Part shown: positions 23,288 to 36,193 of the stretch, piece by piece
How positions within the stretch are numbered: position 1 is the first letter of the stretch
How the letters are laid out: each line of letters starts with the position of its first letter
Source of the DNA: Atherinomorus stipes
Lineage: Eukaryota > Chordata > Actinopteri > Atheriniformes > Atherinidae
DNA length: 64,000 nucleotides
Assembly (NCBI GenBank): GCA_023101725.1
Contig: JALJCO010012849.1
Coordinates: 930,001 to 994,000, forward strand
Reading direction: 5' to 3'
Notes under the pieces: generated by a model
The model's input: only the letters and a program-made list of their open reading frames with translations
Database searches by the model: none
Told to the model about the DNA's origin: nothing
Translations under genes and position numbers: made by a program

Positions 23288-24174
23288 CTCATTTAATAAC
23301 AATAGTCGTGATATTACAGACATGCAGGGTTTATGGTAGAAGAACAGGTGTGTATAAACATAACATGATGCCCCACCCTGAGCTGAGAGAAGCTGACAGG
23401 CAGCACCGTCAGCTTGTTGTTGTACAGGTCCAGATGTTGAAGGCTGACCAGGTTCCCCAGGTCATCTGGTAGACAGGTCAGCTGGTTTTTACTCAGATCT
23501 AGCTTCACTAAGTGGGTGAGGCTGCAGAACTCTGGCTGCATGAAGGAAACAGTGAAGATCACAGACAAGCAGGTGAGTTTATGCAGCCCGACTTTACAGC
23601 TGGATAACAGCTTTAAAAAAAGTCTTAAAATAGCTAATTAAAACCATTGCAGTAAAACAACTTTATTATTTCCAGGTTAGTGAACATTACATTCTAAAAG
23701 AGGATCACTGACTGAATTTGTTTCAAATCCAACACATAAAACAGAAACATTAACCTACAATGTTTAGTATCGGTTCAGGATTTGTTGTGTTTGATACTCA
23801 CAGAAAGGGAGATAATGTTGTTACATGACAAGTCCACAACAGTTGCTTTAGGAAATAAACCCTGTTGGATTATAGAAATAATCAGACATATATAAACACT
23901 TGAAATACAATTCAATGACCATTTTAATCCAGAACAATGCAGAAATGTATTTATCGAATAATACAGTAAGACTGCCATGAGTGCAAACTTAGTACGTGCG
24001 TGTAATGTGAATATTTGATATTTTCAGTACCAAAACCTAAGACTTAAGAGACAGTAAAGTTAAGTAACTTACGAGCTCTCTGACTGGCACCTCGGTGAGG
24101 TTACTCAGGCTCAGGTCCACTTCATTCCCACTGATTTTATCCTTCAGGTTCAACACTTTGCTGCTTTTACTCAT
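20793..24174 (-). CDS. lrrc59: Leucine-rich repeat-containing protein 59 (seven coding exons, 325 aa)
   Basis: Exons in transcript order: 24174-24073, 23861-23802, 23535-23377, 23214-23110, 23029-22957, 21355-21161, 21076-20793. Phases agree; total 978 nt. LRRC59 is a tail-anchored ER membrane protein that contacts ribosomes and takes part in nuclear import of FGF1 and others (family knowledge). The N-terminus [20 protein letters not shown] leads into leucine-rich repeats (about residues 18-150: [54 protein letters not shown]). [10 protein letters not shown] follows, then a charged KR/E coiled coil (about 165-235). One membrane span [20 protein letters not shown] is at about 247-272, with a lumenal tail. 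Length is close to the human protein. A 5' UTR intron is likely (acceptor near 24196, donor near 24351). The final short intron (21077-21160) is GT-AG. Confidence 0.95.
23224..23285. repeat. (CA)n microsatellite abutting an lrrc59 splice acceptor
   Basis: About 30 CA units. On the lrrc59 strand this is (GT)n ending in GTGCGCGCTCAG, so it occupies the place of the polypyrimidine tract of exon 4. Confidence 0.95.
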
Positions 24175-24533
24175 TCTGCAGTCTGACGTGAACTCTAAGA
24201 AAACAAATGGAATAAAAACTAAGATAACTAAACACTGACATGACGTGATTTTAAACAGATCTCAGTAGTTAAAGTGCAGCCACTTTTGATTAGCAGACAC
24301 CAGGAAACTATGCGAGTTTGACGACTTTCATAGTTGCTCACCTGTTACGAAGCCTGTAGCGAAACTACGTTCAAGTTTGATAATCGATGGACAGAAAATG
24401 AGCAGACAGAAGAGTAAACGTGAGAAGACTTAGTGGAAAAGCTTTGAAACGTTGTCAATGGCAGCACGGACTGCCTCTCAATGAAAATCCACGTCACTGA
24501 TTGAGGAACAGCGCAGAGACGCTGAAATTAGCT

Positions 24534-24547
24534 GCGCCCCCTGCAGG
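24534..24547 (-). promoter_or_regulatory. CTCF-like motif upstream of lrrc59
   Basis: The minus strand reads CCTGCAGGGGGCGC, one position (T for A) from the strict core consensus but a common variant. It lies 5' of the lrrc59 first exon and points toward the motif at 12839. Confidence 0.45.
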
Positions 24548-25211
24548 ACGGGAGGAAACAACGCACGTTAAATATTCGGAAAGTAGAGTACTTATTTAAC
24601 TAAAGTCTGAAAGTGCTTCTCCATTGATTTTTGTTTTGCATCTATGTCATTGTTGATATTGTTGTATTATGTGTTGTTTTCTATCTGTAAGCTGCAGAAT
24701 GCCTTCTTGGCCAGGTCTCCGATGAAAAAGATACAGTTGTCTGAAGGACTTATAGTAACTAAATAAATGTATAAACATCAACCACCAAACCAAGAGACTT
24801 TCCATCACCAGATGGCATCTATTAAACCTTTTTAATTTAAAAGACATTAATTATGTAATTTTACCATCCATTCATGAATCTTAATCACTTTGAATTATGT
24901 CTTTAAATAATCATTGTGTTTGGTGGAAATGTGCATTTCTAAAGTCAAGTGCGCAATTTTTTTAGGAATATTTTGCATGTGAAGCAACTACTGTATGTTT
25001 GTTTTAGAAAAATAGAGGGGTGAAGCCATGTTCAGACAAAGAAGAAGAAAAAAGCGGTTCAAAGAAAGTGTACATGTCTGTAGTACTGCCAATATAAATG
25101 GCAGAGGGAGACAGGATAAGAATGTTTGCCTTATATTTAGTTTATTATTATTATCGTTGGGATTACAAACCATAACAGTAGTAAATATCACATATCAAAT
25201 ACATATACATG

Positions 25212-25249
25212 AGTATACCAGCAAGTATGCCATCACTTGCTGGTATACT
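25212..25249. repeat. Perfect 15-bp inverted repeat, 8-nt loop
   Basis: AGTATACCAGCAAGT (25212-25226) is mirrored by ACTTGCTGGTATACT (25235-25249). Confidence 0.9.
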
Positions 25250-25466
25250 GATTTAATTTGAGATAACAACCAGACTTACGTCATATACAGACATCTGCTA
25301 TGCCAGAGCGGCTCCATTTCCTGGATGAAATAGTTTTTTCAAAGTTTTGGGTGTGTACAATCTCAACCGCATACATAAAGTACAGTATGAACAAACTTGT
25401 GCCTAATCTACCCGAAAACAATTTCTGCCCACCGAACACAAGACGTGTTTTGGGCTAAATCTAGTC

Positions 25467-25680
25467 CAGTGATTCCCAACCCTGGTCCTCAAGGCACACT
25501 ATCCTGAAGACTTTCCATTTTGCCCTGCTAGGAAACAGCTGATTCAAATTAAATGGATCTCTGATAAGCTCTGCACCAGTCTGCTACTGACCCATTAATG
25601 TAAGTCAGCAGTATTTCAACAGGGCAACATGGAAGGTTTTCAGGATAGTATGCCTTGAGGACCAGGGTTGGGAATCACTA
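25467..25680. mobile_element. hAT-like MITE
   Basis: About 40-bp inverted ends (CAGTGATTCCCAACCCTGGT ... ACCAGGGTTGGGAATCACTA), 214 bp in total, no coding capacity. Terminal CAGTG-type ends are typical of hAT elements. Confidence 0.75.
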
Positions 25681-26690
25681 GCCGGTCCGTCATAGCCATA
25701 TTTAAGCCTAAATATAGACGTTGAAAATTGGGCTGAGTTTGGACCGTCTGATATGGTCGAAAAATGGCTTTTCAATGTGTAATTAAAAGACGGCTTTTTA
25801 CCTTTCACTTTTCAACCAAATCAACATTGTTTCAACATTTTCAGCGGATGAAGATGATGTCTTTTCAACATCTTTTCAACCAAATTTCGCTGGGTGGGTA
25901 GAGATCCATCTTTTGAGATCAACATTTTTCACTGCATCAGTGACACAGCAGCTCCAGCCTCTTTGTTAGTTTCATGTGAGACCATGATGGTGCAGTCATG
26001 GTTTAACCAACTAAACAAGTTGGGTTTAATTGCATTTGTAAAATTATTTAATGATGTTGGTTTTTCAAACAAAACATTGAATATTTTTCAAGAACCATCA
26101 CTTTTTCCTTTTTTTTTTTTTGTTTAAAGTAATGACAGTGTTTTAATGTCAACCTGGCTAAAACATTCAATCAGCATTGCTAAGAAACATCTGCAAGTCT
26201 TAACAGCTTTAAAATTACACAAAGACAAAATTTTCATATTGAACCAGCTGATAAAACTTAGTGTGGTACTATGTGAGACATTTACAATGAAAAGCAAATC
26301 GGTAAGAAGTGAAGCTTTTGTCAAAATGATACTTTAGACACCAAGCATCCTGCCTGTCATGATGACATATAAATAACACAATTAAGGTCAGTGTAAAATA
26401 TTTCACATATGTTCCACACTGGATGAATACTAATCCAGTTTAGACTGGGATACCAACTATGAAAAACACATATTTTCTTCCATATGAGAACATAAATATC
26501 TCCTAAAACTATTCTCAGATACAGTATGAAGGTCAGCATCATCCCCGTGACTCATCTCACCGCATCAGCACACATTACATTACTGCTACTTGCCACTGTG
26601 ACAGAATGGGGGTGGCTTACAGTGTGGTCTGGGTGTTTCTGCACAAGAACAAAATAAAAAGAAGAAATGTTTCTCAGTTTGTTTTTGGTT

Positions 26691-29600
26691 TCATTCTTCT
26701 GGTTCACTCCAGATGGAAAACATACAAACTAAGAAGAGACAGGCAGCTGTAACATAGAAGATGAAGTAAACTCTGTTGATGATTTTAGTCTTTCTGGTCC
26801 AGTAGCCGGGCTTTCCCTCCTCCTTGCTACTTTTGAGGATCAGAGTCAGTATCCTCACCACCTCCTTTAGCTCAAATGAGAGCTCTTCAAAGACAGGCGG
26901 CTCTTCTGTTGGTTGGCTGATGCTACCCTGAAAAAGTGACAAAGAAGTTAAGAAGCATGATAATAATAATAACAATACATTTTATTTGAAAGCGCCTTTT
27001 CAAAATACCCAAGGACACTGTACAGGCAGATGAAACATTAAAAACAGGAAGCTAAAACAGTAAAAACACAAGCATTAGACGTACCACAGAAAACAAAACA
27101 ACAGGAAGTAAAACAGGGAAGAAAACAACATTGGAGTGATGCATATGGACTTAGGTGGAATAAGACTGTCTGAACAGGAAGGTTTTGAGTCTGGATTTGA
27201 AAAGAGGGAAGGAGTCCAGAGTACGGAGATCAGGAGGGAGGGAAATCCAGAGATGGGGAGCAGAGCGACTAAATGCCCGGTTGCCCATTGAGACAAGAAG
27301 GGCCGGGGGAACGGAGAGCTGGAAGGTGTGGGAGGATCGTAGGGAGCGGGTAGGGGTGTTAACGTGAAGGAGATCAGAGATGTTGTGGAGGGCCTTGAAA
27401 GTAGTGAGGAGGAGTTTGAAGACGATTCTTTGTTTGATGGGGAGCCAGTGGAGTTGTTGCAGGACGAGAGTGATATGATGAGAAATGGGGGTCCGTGTAA
27501 TCAGGCACGCTGCAGAGTTTTGAAGGAGCTGCAGTTTCTGCAGGGACTTATTTGGGAGCCCGAAAAGAAGTGAATTACAGTAGTCAATGCGAGAGGTGAT
27601 GAGACTGTGAACGAGGATGGTAGTTTGGGGAGTCAAAGAGGGACGGAGACGAGAGATGTTACGCAGGTGGAAGTAGGTGGACCGGGTGATGTTATTAATG
27701 TGAGACTGGAAGGAGAGTGTGCTGTTGAGGACGACACCCAGACTCTTAACCTGAGGGGAGGGGAGGACAGTTGAGTCATCCAGGGTAATGGAGAAGTTAT
27801 TGGCCTAGGAAAGAGTGTGAGGTGTGCCTACTAAGAGGACTTCGGTTTTAGAGCTGTTCAGTTTGAGGAAGTTGGATGAAAACCAAGAATGGATTTCTTG
27901 AAGACAGAGGGTGAGGAAAGTTGATGGGAGTGAGGCAGATGGTTGAATAGAGAGGTAGAGCTGGGTGTCGTCCGCGTAGCAGTGGAATTTGATGTGATGC
28001 TTACGGAGGATATAGCCAAAAGGGAGGATGTAGATGATAAACAGGAGGGGCCCCAGGACAGAACCTTGGGGCACACCAGCAGAGACGGGGAAGGAGATGG
28101 ATTTATGAGATTTGAGTTGTATGAACTGTGTCCTATAATGATGAGACCAATAATACAGCCAGGTCAAACGTGGGTTTCAGATTTTTTTCTGTTCAGTCAG
28201 CTAAATGTGACATTTTTGTATGCCAAGTCCTGAGTTCAACCCAACAATAAAATAGACTTACAAACCTCAAAACTCAAGGCTATAAAGAAAAAAAACAAAA
28301 AAAAAATAGAGCATTGAATAATTTAAATAAAAACAGTGATACACTCAAAAACTCAATTTTACACTATTTTAAGAAGTCAAGGACACGACTGCTGCAGTTT
28401 AAAACCATTTTGTAATGAATTGTGGTATTTTTGCACACTCTTCCACCCCTATTCCAAATTTTAAAAACATATGTAATTAAAAGGTAATTAAACTTAACTT
28501 GTTTACTCTTAATGTTATTTAGTGTGGTGATCTTTTCTCTAGCTTTAAAATACAAAATTCAATATGCAACAGTCAAGTGGAAATAAATACCCCTTATTAA
28601 GTTTAAAACCATAGCCAAAGTGACATTAGTATGATAAGCAAACTAATGCAAATGAATGGCTGTGCTATATTCATGTGATATGGTGCTGAGGTGCACTAAT
28701 CAAACAAATTTTTGTTTCTTGCCTCCTTTAAAAAAATTTTGAATCACACTCATAAGTTATTTTTTACCATCTTACTGGTCTTTAATATCACCATTACCAG
28801 TGTGGTAGCATCATCCTGACAGAATTGTACATACTGAGAATCTAACAGGGAGGAAATACCTTTTTTCCACTCTCTAACTGCAGTGTCATCCCAACCTGCA
28901 GCCGTTCATCTGGTGTTTTGGCTGCAGACACACCGCACAGGCATCCATATGGAGCCCATTTCTTTTCCTCTGCAGGGACAGATCCAGCACGTTTCAGATA
29001 CTTTCCTGCAAATCTCACAAGAATGCCCTTTTCAGGATATTTAGAAGGTAAATTGAAATTGAAGGAGGTGCAGAGATTGCCTGACTACAACTTGTATAAC
29101 AGGAGAAACAGCTACACTGGTGGAACAGATATGGTCAAACTTAGATGCAGCCGATGCAAAATTCGGCAAACATGACAATAAAACAATTTCACCTCTCTCA
29201 CAGCCGTGTTGGTTTATGGCTCGGCCTTGTTCTTCCACAGCTTGGTCTGTGTCTGACTCATTGTCTTGAGAGGCAGAGTCTTTCTCCATCAGATGCATCA
29301 CCAAAATCGTCTCCAGCAGGCTGAGCATCATCAGAGAAAAAATCCCAATGCAGTAGACCGCTGAGAGGGGAGGATTAATGCAATAACAGTTATGCTAAAA
29401 CAAACAGACAAATAAACAAGCCAGATAACTTCTTGGTTTAGACAGAAACATCTTGACAGCAATGTTTATGTCCATCTGGGTATTTTTTCCAATTATCTTT
29501 ATGACTGATTCTCTTTTCATAGAAGTGTGTGATCTGTCTACTGCGAGGATCTTTGAGCTTCCACTCACAGCTGATTGCCTGCTGCTTTTCTTTTTTCTTG

Positions 29601-32600
29601 GTGATCTAATGTCAGGTAAATGTGCTAATCATTGTGTTAGACCAACCAAAACCAGACTTTTAGAATGCATGTAAACATGTCAGTCTAACTGAAATTGAAC
29701 AAAACTGAAGTTCTCAAAACTGGAACAACACACCTAGTTATTGCAGCTGTAGAATTAAATGACTAGTTTCATGCTAACTCCCTTCATTCAACTAAGCCAA
29801 AGACCCCTTTTTCCACCCACTGTTAAAACCATGCTTGGTTTTATGCTTTCATTTGCTAGGTTCTCGTCACAAATGATGCGTTCTGGCTGATTCCTTTCTG
29901 TGATAAAACCATGATGCAACCAAACCAGAAAGATAAAAACCTTAAGCTGATACACCTCAACTCATCTTTGAATGGAAACAGTATGAGCATAACTTTAATC
30001 AAACTCTTAACAGTCAAAGCTTTGGGGGCCCCCCTGTGCTCTTTGGTGACCCTATTGTGGGGGTCATGGACCCTATGTTGGGAACAACTGGACTATACAC
30101 TGTCCTTAAAGTAGATCATATAACTCTCATCCTTGGATCTTTACACTGTCTGCCTGTTTGACAAAGGATTGACGTTAAAATCCCGTTGTCGGCACTTAAT
30201 GGTTTAGGACCAAAATACATCCAGGATCTCCAAGTTCATTATGGACCAATCAGATCCCTCTGGTCATCAGGGTCAAGTCTACTTTCTGCAGAGTCAGAAC
30301 TAAACATGGAGAGGCAGTGTTCAGTTTTTATGCTCCTTACATGTGGGAGTCTTGTTTTATTTGAACTTTTTCTGTCTTTATTTTATTTATTTTATTCATT
30401 TTTAAAATGTGTTTTTAATATACATTTTAATGCTTCTTCTGCATGCTGCAATGCTTTTAATGTTTTATGTAAAGTACTTTAAACTGTCTTGTGCATGAAA
30501 TGCGCTATACAAATAAACTTTCCTTGCCTTTTCTTTTCCTTTCTTAGCTCAAATCTTACATCAGCTCACTATTTAGTTAATAATACTCAACTGAAATCCG
30601 GACATATGTTGCACTGGTAAGCATGCTGTGTATCGTTTCACATAAATTTTTCCACTGGTTGGTTCACTGACATTAAATGTTGCAGTTGTGATTTGATAAG
30701 ACAATATTACAATATTGTCCATGTCTGTTTTTGACAAAACTGTCCAAGAGTAGACAGATTGCAAACGCTGGAAGTTTGGTATCAGGAAATGAAATTTGCA
30801 CCATATACGTGGAACTTGTTACCTATGAGTGGGATCTTGTCTGATGAAGAAGGCAATATTTCATTCAGAATAAGCTGCATCACAGTGACAGCAAGCAGCA
30901 CGGTGACCTTGAAGCTGAGCTTCTCGCCACCTCTGTCTGAGATCAGGAAGGAGGTGAGATCCAGACACAGGAAGAAGAGGACAGGCAACAGAAAGTTTGC
31001 AATGTAGAGTACAGACCTCCTTTTCATAGAAATCTGTGGGGTAAAAAGGTAAATGAAGAATTTTGCAAATGCAGATTTCAATGCATCTTTATTTCACACA
31101 CTGTTCCTAATTACTCACCGTATAAATGATGGTATCCTGCTCAGCTCCAAATGTGGAAACAGTTTTGTTGGTGACTGTCATGTCAACAAACAGCCACTCG
31201 TACTGAGTCCGCATCAACTCACGCGACCACTCGGTGGTTATCGAAGAATTCAAGTGGTGAACAAGCCTTATTTCTTCAACTAAAATGGAAAAGAAAGATG
31301 TCACAGAGGAATTTAAGGAGAAGAATATTTACCACGGTTTCTATATTCAACAAATAGAAACTTCTTTCCCTAATTTCTTCTAAATAGTCCTCTCACTCAA
31401 AGGTTCCCATTCAGATCAACACTTTTTAAAACTTTATTATAGTTTCTGTACTTTTCTTCTTAGGTTTCTGTTACATTTAGACTTTACCTTTGATTATCCA
31501 ACTAATACATTTTAACATGTGATAGCTAGACCGGGTATTCATGTAAATATGAATAATATGAATAATTTATTTCAATTTCAACCACATAACAGTGTCAGCA
31601 TTTTTCTTAACAGCAACATTAGCAGCAAAAATATCTAAAAATTTGACACGATCTAACAGCAGTTATAACAATCTCCTTTTGTCTTATTAAAGGCTGATTC
31701 CAGATTTATCTCTGTTAAGTATAACAACAGTTTAGGGTTTGAGTGAATATGGACAAAATCTATGATGATATCCAGTATTTTTCCTTTTAGAAATATGAAT
31801 GTAGCCATCCACAATTAAATCCTAGCAAGCTATCATGTATCTTTCTGCATATGTGAAATCAGAGTATTTGAGCATTTTGACACTTTAAGCTAAATACACT
31901 AATAATTACACTGGTTAAATTCAAAATGGAAGTTTATCCTTTTATGCTTTTAATGACAGAATTTTAAAACATTAACTAGGCTGTCAATAATGTTATGACA
32001 GACCTTAAAAACCCAGTGCGAGCCCAAAAGAAATGTGTGAGTATTTTTTTACTAACAGTGATGTTTAATAAGTGATCCTTTTGGAAAGAGCAGTCTTCAT
32101 GCATCATTAAATGTTTACACAGCCTGACATGAATGTATGAAAAACATAAGGAGTAGGATGGCAGCAGTACTCACCAGAGTGGATGGCAGATTTGAATGAA
32201 AGGGTGCAGCTCTGAACATCAAATGGGAACTTGTGAACCTGCATCCTACAGGTGCTGACCAGTACCTGGTCATTTTGAACAAAGACTTTACCCATGTTGT
32301 TGATAGTGAGATAAGGACTTGGAGGAGCCTTGTCTTTTTCTGTCCTGCATCATAAGAGATATTCAAAGAAACACATGTCATATACATCAACTTTCCTGGA
32401 TTCATTTAAAAAGAATCCATCTCAGGCTCAGGTACAGTAAGCTTTTCTTTTTGATATACTGTTGAGATCCTCGAGGGGAAATCAGGGCTCTGCATTTCAC
32501 CCATCTCTGCACTGTGAGTGCCAGAGAGCAGCGGGATGCTACTAGAAACGCCCGGGGAGCAGTTGGTGGGGGTTGAGGACCTTGTTCGGGGGTCCACGGT

Positions 32601-35290
32601 GGTTCGCCTGGGTGGCGTGACGGGAACTCAAGCCCGGGTCCTCCGCGACATTACCACTAGGCTACCCACTCCCCCACCTTTGATTAGTTAACGTATATTT
32701 TGGAAAAGAGCAACAAGAAACGGCCATTTTCCATCAACATGTGAAACAACATTGCATCAACACAAGCAAATTTTTCCTGGGATAAAGTAAAATCAGGCCC
32801 AGAGGGAAGAGAGCCCCCAACAGGGCGTAATTACTGTATTTTCTGGACTATAAGTCACACTTTTTTTCATCGTATGGCTGCTCCTGCGACATAGTCCAGT
32901 GCAACTTACAATTTAACATATTCCTAAGTGTCAATTTATGCTGACCCAAAGATGTTTATCCTTCTTAATCATGATGTTTATGATCATTTACAGGCATTAA
33001 CTTTGGAATCGGAGTGATGGGGGAATTTTTAGCGGTAACAAACTGGATATGAAAAACCTATTCTAAAAAAATAAATGCGACTTATAGTCCAGTGTGACTT
33101 ATATATGTTCTTTTTCTCTTCATGATACATTTTTTGACTGATGCAACTTACACTCAGGAACGACTTATAGTCAGGAAATATAAGGTAATCAGAATCAAAT
33201 TTCCCCACAAAACTATTTACTTTTAACCATGGCAAAGCAATTTATTGGCTTTTTAAACACATACATTTACTATCAATACATTTATGAGAGACTTTTACAT
33301 TATAGGCTCCTCCTACAGGAGAATTGTGGTTTAGATGCACACTTATACTAATATTCAACAAACTGACAGCAAGCCCATCCATTATTTCTTTCTGAGACCT
33401 CATACTCTAAGATAGGATAAACACTTGTGTCCAATCAGCTTTCAGGTATCTGTCCAGTTCCCCCTCCCACAACAACATTCACTATAAGTTTACTTACATT
33501 TCTTCAATGGTCAAATCTGGTTTCCACAGAATTTCAGTGGGAAGCGTAACGTTCTCAATCCCACAAAAATCACTGGAATTCCAGTAAATGTACTCATTCT
33601 GCCAGACCTACATAAAAGAGAGTATAAATCAAAATTTTATAGTATACTAAAGTGAGTACAAGTAAAAAATATCTGAATAATAACAAAAATATGCCATAAA
33701 AGAACAGATTTTTAACTGTGTAGAGAGGGGGCCGGATCAAGATTTTACATAAGAAACTCACCAAAAGAATCCAAACATAGGGAACAAACGTCTGGTCGAT
33801 CTCTTTCTAAAAATCAAAGAAATACCTTGGTCAAAACATTGACACTGGAGCAGAAGTCAGCCTGTCAGATGATTTAACCATAACAAGAGATTAATTTAAA
33901 GCAAAACAAAACATGACACAGTATGTTTCTCATACTGGGTGTGGATTTAACTTGAGAGTATTAGACCAAGAGATGAGATGCAAATAATGTTTTCTTAATA
34001 AATGTAATTTGCACAGTTAGACATAAAAAAAATTTTCTCATGCTTATTCAGGCACAGGGCAATGCTCCTTAAAAATGAACAATTCTTACTTCTAAAGTCA
34101 CTCTAGAAGCAACATGATGGGAAAAAGCAAACCTTTATGTCAACCATCCTGAGCAAATTGAATACACATAATTACACATACAACTGACAAATGTTTGTCT
34201 TCCTCTTCTTCCTCTGGTTTAAAGTGACTGCATGAATTCAAATATGTAATATGAGCAGACATGAAACCAAAAAGACACTGTCAGGTCAGCTTTAATGGAC
34301 CACAGGGAGAGTGACATCACTCGGGATTAAAATCAATTCCTGTAATGGATGAAGTCCATGACAAAAGATATTAAACTCCTTTTTCCCAGAAACCAGTTTC
34401 AGGCTTTATGTTCCCTGTTCAAACGTAAGGGGACTCTTTTTTGTCACTGTGTTTTCTTAAATGGTTAGATATGATCGGCTTGAATCAATAATTTAAGAAA
34501 AGTTATTAGCTTAGTCATGGAAAACAGGCTATGGAAAACTGTGAATAATTTTCTAAAATTCATTTTTTTTATCTATTTATTTACTTACTTAAATTGTTCA
34601 CTGTTGTATTGCAGCAATATTGCACGATAGCAGCAGTAATGCAGACACTGGGCCAGAGCCTGTTCATACATTGTCTGGTGTTGCTTGCCAACTGCATGGA
34701 GTACAGTGGTCAATTATTTCAAATGGACTGTAGTTAAAGTCTTAATCCATCTTGTTTTCACACATACTGCACATCAATACAGCCAAATTATCAACAAGGC
34801 TGTTTTCATTAGAATAGTTTTTGATTTCTGTTTTCACACAGCAAAAAGAATAAAACTAAGTGAATTGACTGTTCTTATAGACCTTTTTTTTAAACTTTTT
34901 CTTTTTTGTTCACTTTGTGGAGAAAAATCACCATTTAGGTTAAAAACAAATGTTCTTTTATTTTGGCTATATTTGAATTTAACATGCTGACTGACAGATA
35001 AAGTTAGAAATGGCAGAAAAAACTTTGATGCTTCACCTGTTTCTTCACTCACTTGACTGCAAGACTCACAAACAGCAGACAACTAGAATTTGTTGTCCTT
35101 GTTATACAACACTGACTTTTTAAAAAGTGATATAGAATCTTAAATCATAAAGCAGCAAATGCAAGCTTCAGGTGTATAGTTAGCCAATCATGTGTTGTGA
35201 TTTAAAAATGCCTTCTGTGATTGATGAACACCAATATCTGTTCTGCTAAGAAAGAAAGAAAGAAAGACAGAAAGAAAGAAAGAAAGAAAG

Positions 35291-35335
<45 letters not shown>

Positions 35336-36193
35336 ATTTAACTTAATTTGAGTTTGTTATTTACAGCTTTTATTTTAAATCCAAGATTATGCTGCCAGTT
35401 AGTAAAGATGTCATTTATTGGTCTGAGGAAATTCTCCTTCTTATCATTTTAAACTATTAATCTTTTCCCAATAAACGAATAGATCAATAAAACTTGCAAA
35501 GTACCAACTTACCACATCTAGGATGGCATACAGCAGAACTTCCAAGAATACATCTGTTGGTCTTTTGTAGTCTTTAACCGGCCGGGTCATGGAGAACAGC
35601 TCGTTAGCTTTGGTCAAGTTCAGATGGTTTAAAACATCCTGATAACTACACACTTTGTCAGAAGACTCCCCATTTCCAGCTTAAAATATTTGAACAACAA
35701 AAATGGTGAAAGGAAAGGAGTAAAAAACATGCAAAAATTACTTCTACTTTTAAATGACAGGAATGAACAGCTTTTAAATTTGAACTCCATTTTAAATTCG
35801 CCTCTTAGAGTCATCACGTAGAATAATCAAATATCTGGAATAATATGCGGTGCTTTGGCAAGAGATGGACTCAGCCAGGCATTTCAGATTAACTGTGAAA
35901 TGTTTTTTTATAGTCATTTCTTTTAAACCAAGGATAAGGACAATTACAGTGCAAATAAATCAAAACTAGCAGCCTTCGTGCACTCTGACAACCAGATCTC
36001 ATTGTAGCAAGGCTCAGAACTTGTATTGGTAAAAAGAAAAGAAGAAGAAAAGAAAAGAAAAAGTTATACTACTCACTGTGAGGAGTTTGCACTAAGGTAT
36101 GGCGCTTGTAGTTTCACAGTGAGATTTGCAGTGAGTATAATCAGAGATCTTACCTGTGAAGAGCAGCAGAAAGATGTATTCAGTCAGCAACAT
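26691..36193 (-). CDS. 5-HT3-receptor-like Cys-loop channel subunit, gene A (ten exons, 472 aa)
   Basis: Exons in transcript order: 36193-36154, 35679-35513, 33806-33762, 33607-33498, 32344-32175, 31279-31119, 31033-30823, 29360-29193, 28969-28860, 26927-26691. All are GT-AG with consistent phases (1419 nt). Signal peptide [13 protein letters not shown]. The extracellular domain includes [37 protein letters not shown] and a Cys loop, Cys153 and Cys167 with 13 residues between. M1 is at about 241-262. M2 begins [16 protein letters not shown], with Glu268 at -1', Leu278 at 9' and Glu289 at 20'; these point to a cation-selective pore. M3 is [19 protein letters not shown]; a long cytoplasmic loop (about 325-440) and M4 follow. 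The family is clear. The ligand is not: Ala174 replaces the loop-B Trp of 5-HT3A. Potential N-glycosylation sites NLT, NSS, NVT and NKT are present. The exon at 28860-28969 is the least certain. Confidence 0.88.
26950..28165 (-). mobile_element. L2-type LINE fragment (reverse transcriptase and 3' end)
   Basis: Read on the minus strand: a reverse transcriptase piece (28167-27805) with [13 protein letters not shown] and the catalytic [11 protein letters not shown]. After one TAG stop, the C-terminal region (27636-27151) with [14 protein letters not shown] and [14 protein letters not shown] follows. The 3' end has AAATAAAATGTATTGTTATTATT. It is 5'-truncated and lies in the last intron of receptor gene A, in the same orientation as the gene. 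Confidence 0.85.
30115..30535 (+). mobile_element. Decayed L2-type LINE 3' end
   Basis: Translation gives [20 protein letters not shown], matching [18 protein letters not shown] in the better copy at 40522. It ends with GCGCTATACAAATAAACTTTCCTTGCC. It lies in a gene A intron, opposite to the gene. Confidence 0.8.
32406..32678 (-). mobile_element. tRNA-derived SINE
   Basis: The minus strand starts with a tRNA-like head: box A TAGCCTAGTGG and box B GGGCTTGAGTTCC. A unique body with GCTGCTCTCTGGCACTCACAG follows, ending near GAGGATCTCAACAGTATATC. It lies in an intron of gene A, just right of the exon at 32175-32344. Confidence 0.7.
32831..33188. mobile_element. MITE with TTACTGTATTTTCTGGACTA-type ends
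   Basis: Inverted ends of about 26 bp (TTACTGTATTTTCTGGACTA and TAGTCAGGAAATATAAGGTAA), with repeated internal CGACTTATAGTC-like units. This matches a very common fish non-autonomous DNA element. No coding capacity. Confidence 0.75.
35249..35330. repeat. (GAAA)n followed by about 39 A
   Basis: A GAAA microsatellite grading into pure poly-A in intron 2 of gene A. The length of such a run is often misassembled. Confidence 0.95.

Larger units (their letters stand above)
24548..26690. other. Intergenic region between lrrc59 and the receptor cluster
   Basis: AT-rich, with no supported coding exon. It contains a 15-bp hairpin (25212-25249) and a hAT-like MITE (25467-25680); the right end is the 3' flank of receptor gene A. 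Confidence 0.6.

Noticed and set aside
23052..23472. Open frames containing poly-His-Thr or Cys-Val
   Set aside because: Translation of the CA microsatellite and antisense of lrrc59 exons.
27151..28167. Two minus-strand open frames of 161 and 120 aa
   Set aside because: They carry LINE reverse transcriptase (YADD) and L2 C-terminal motifs, so they are retrotransposon remains and not receptor exons.
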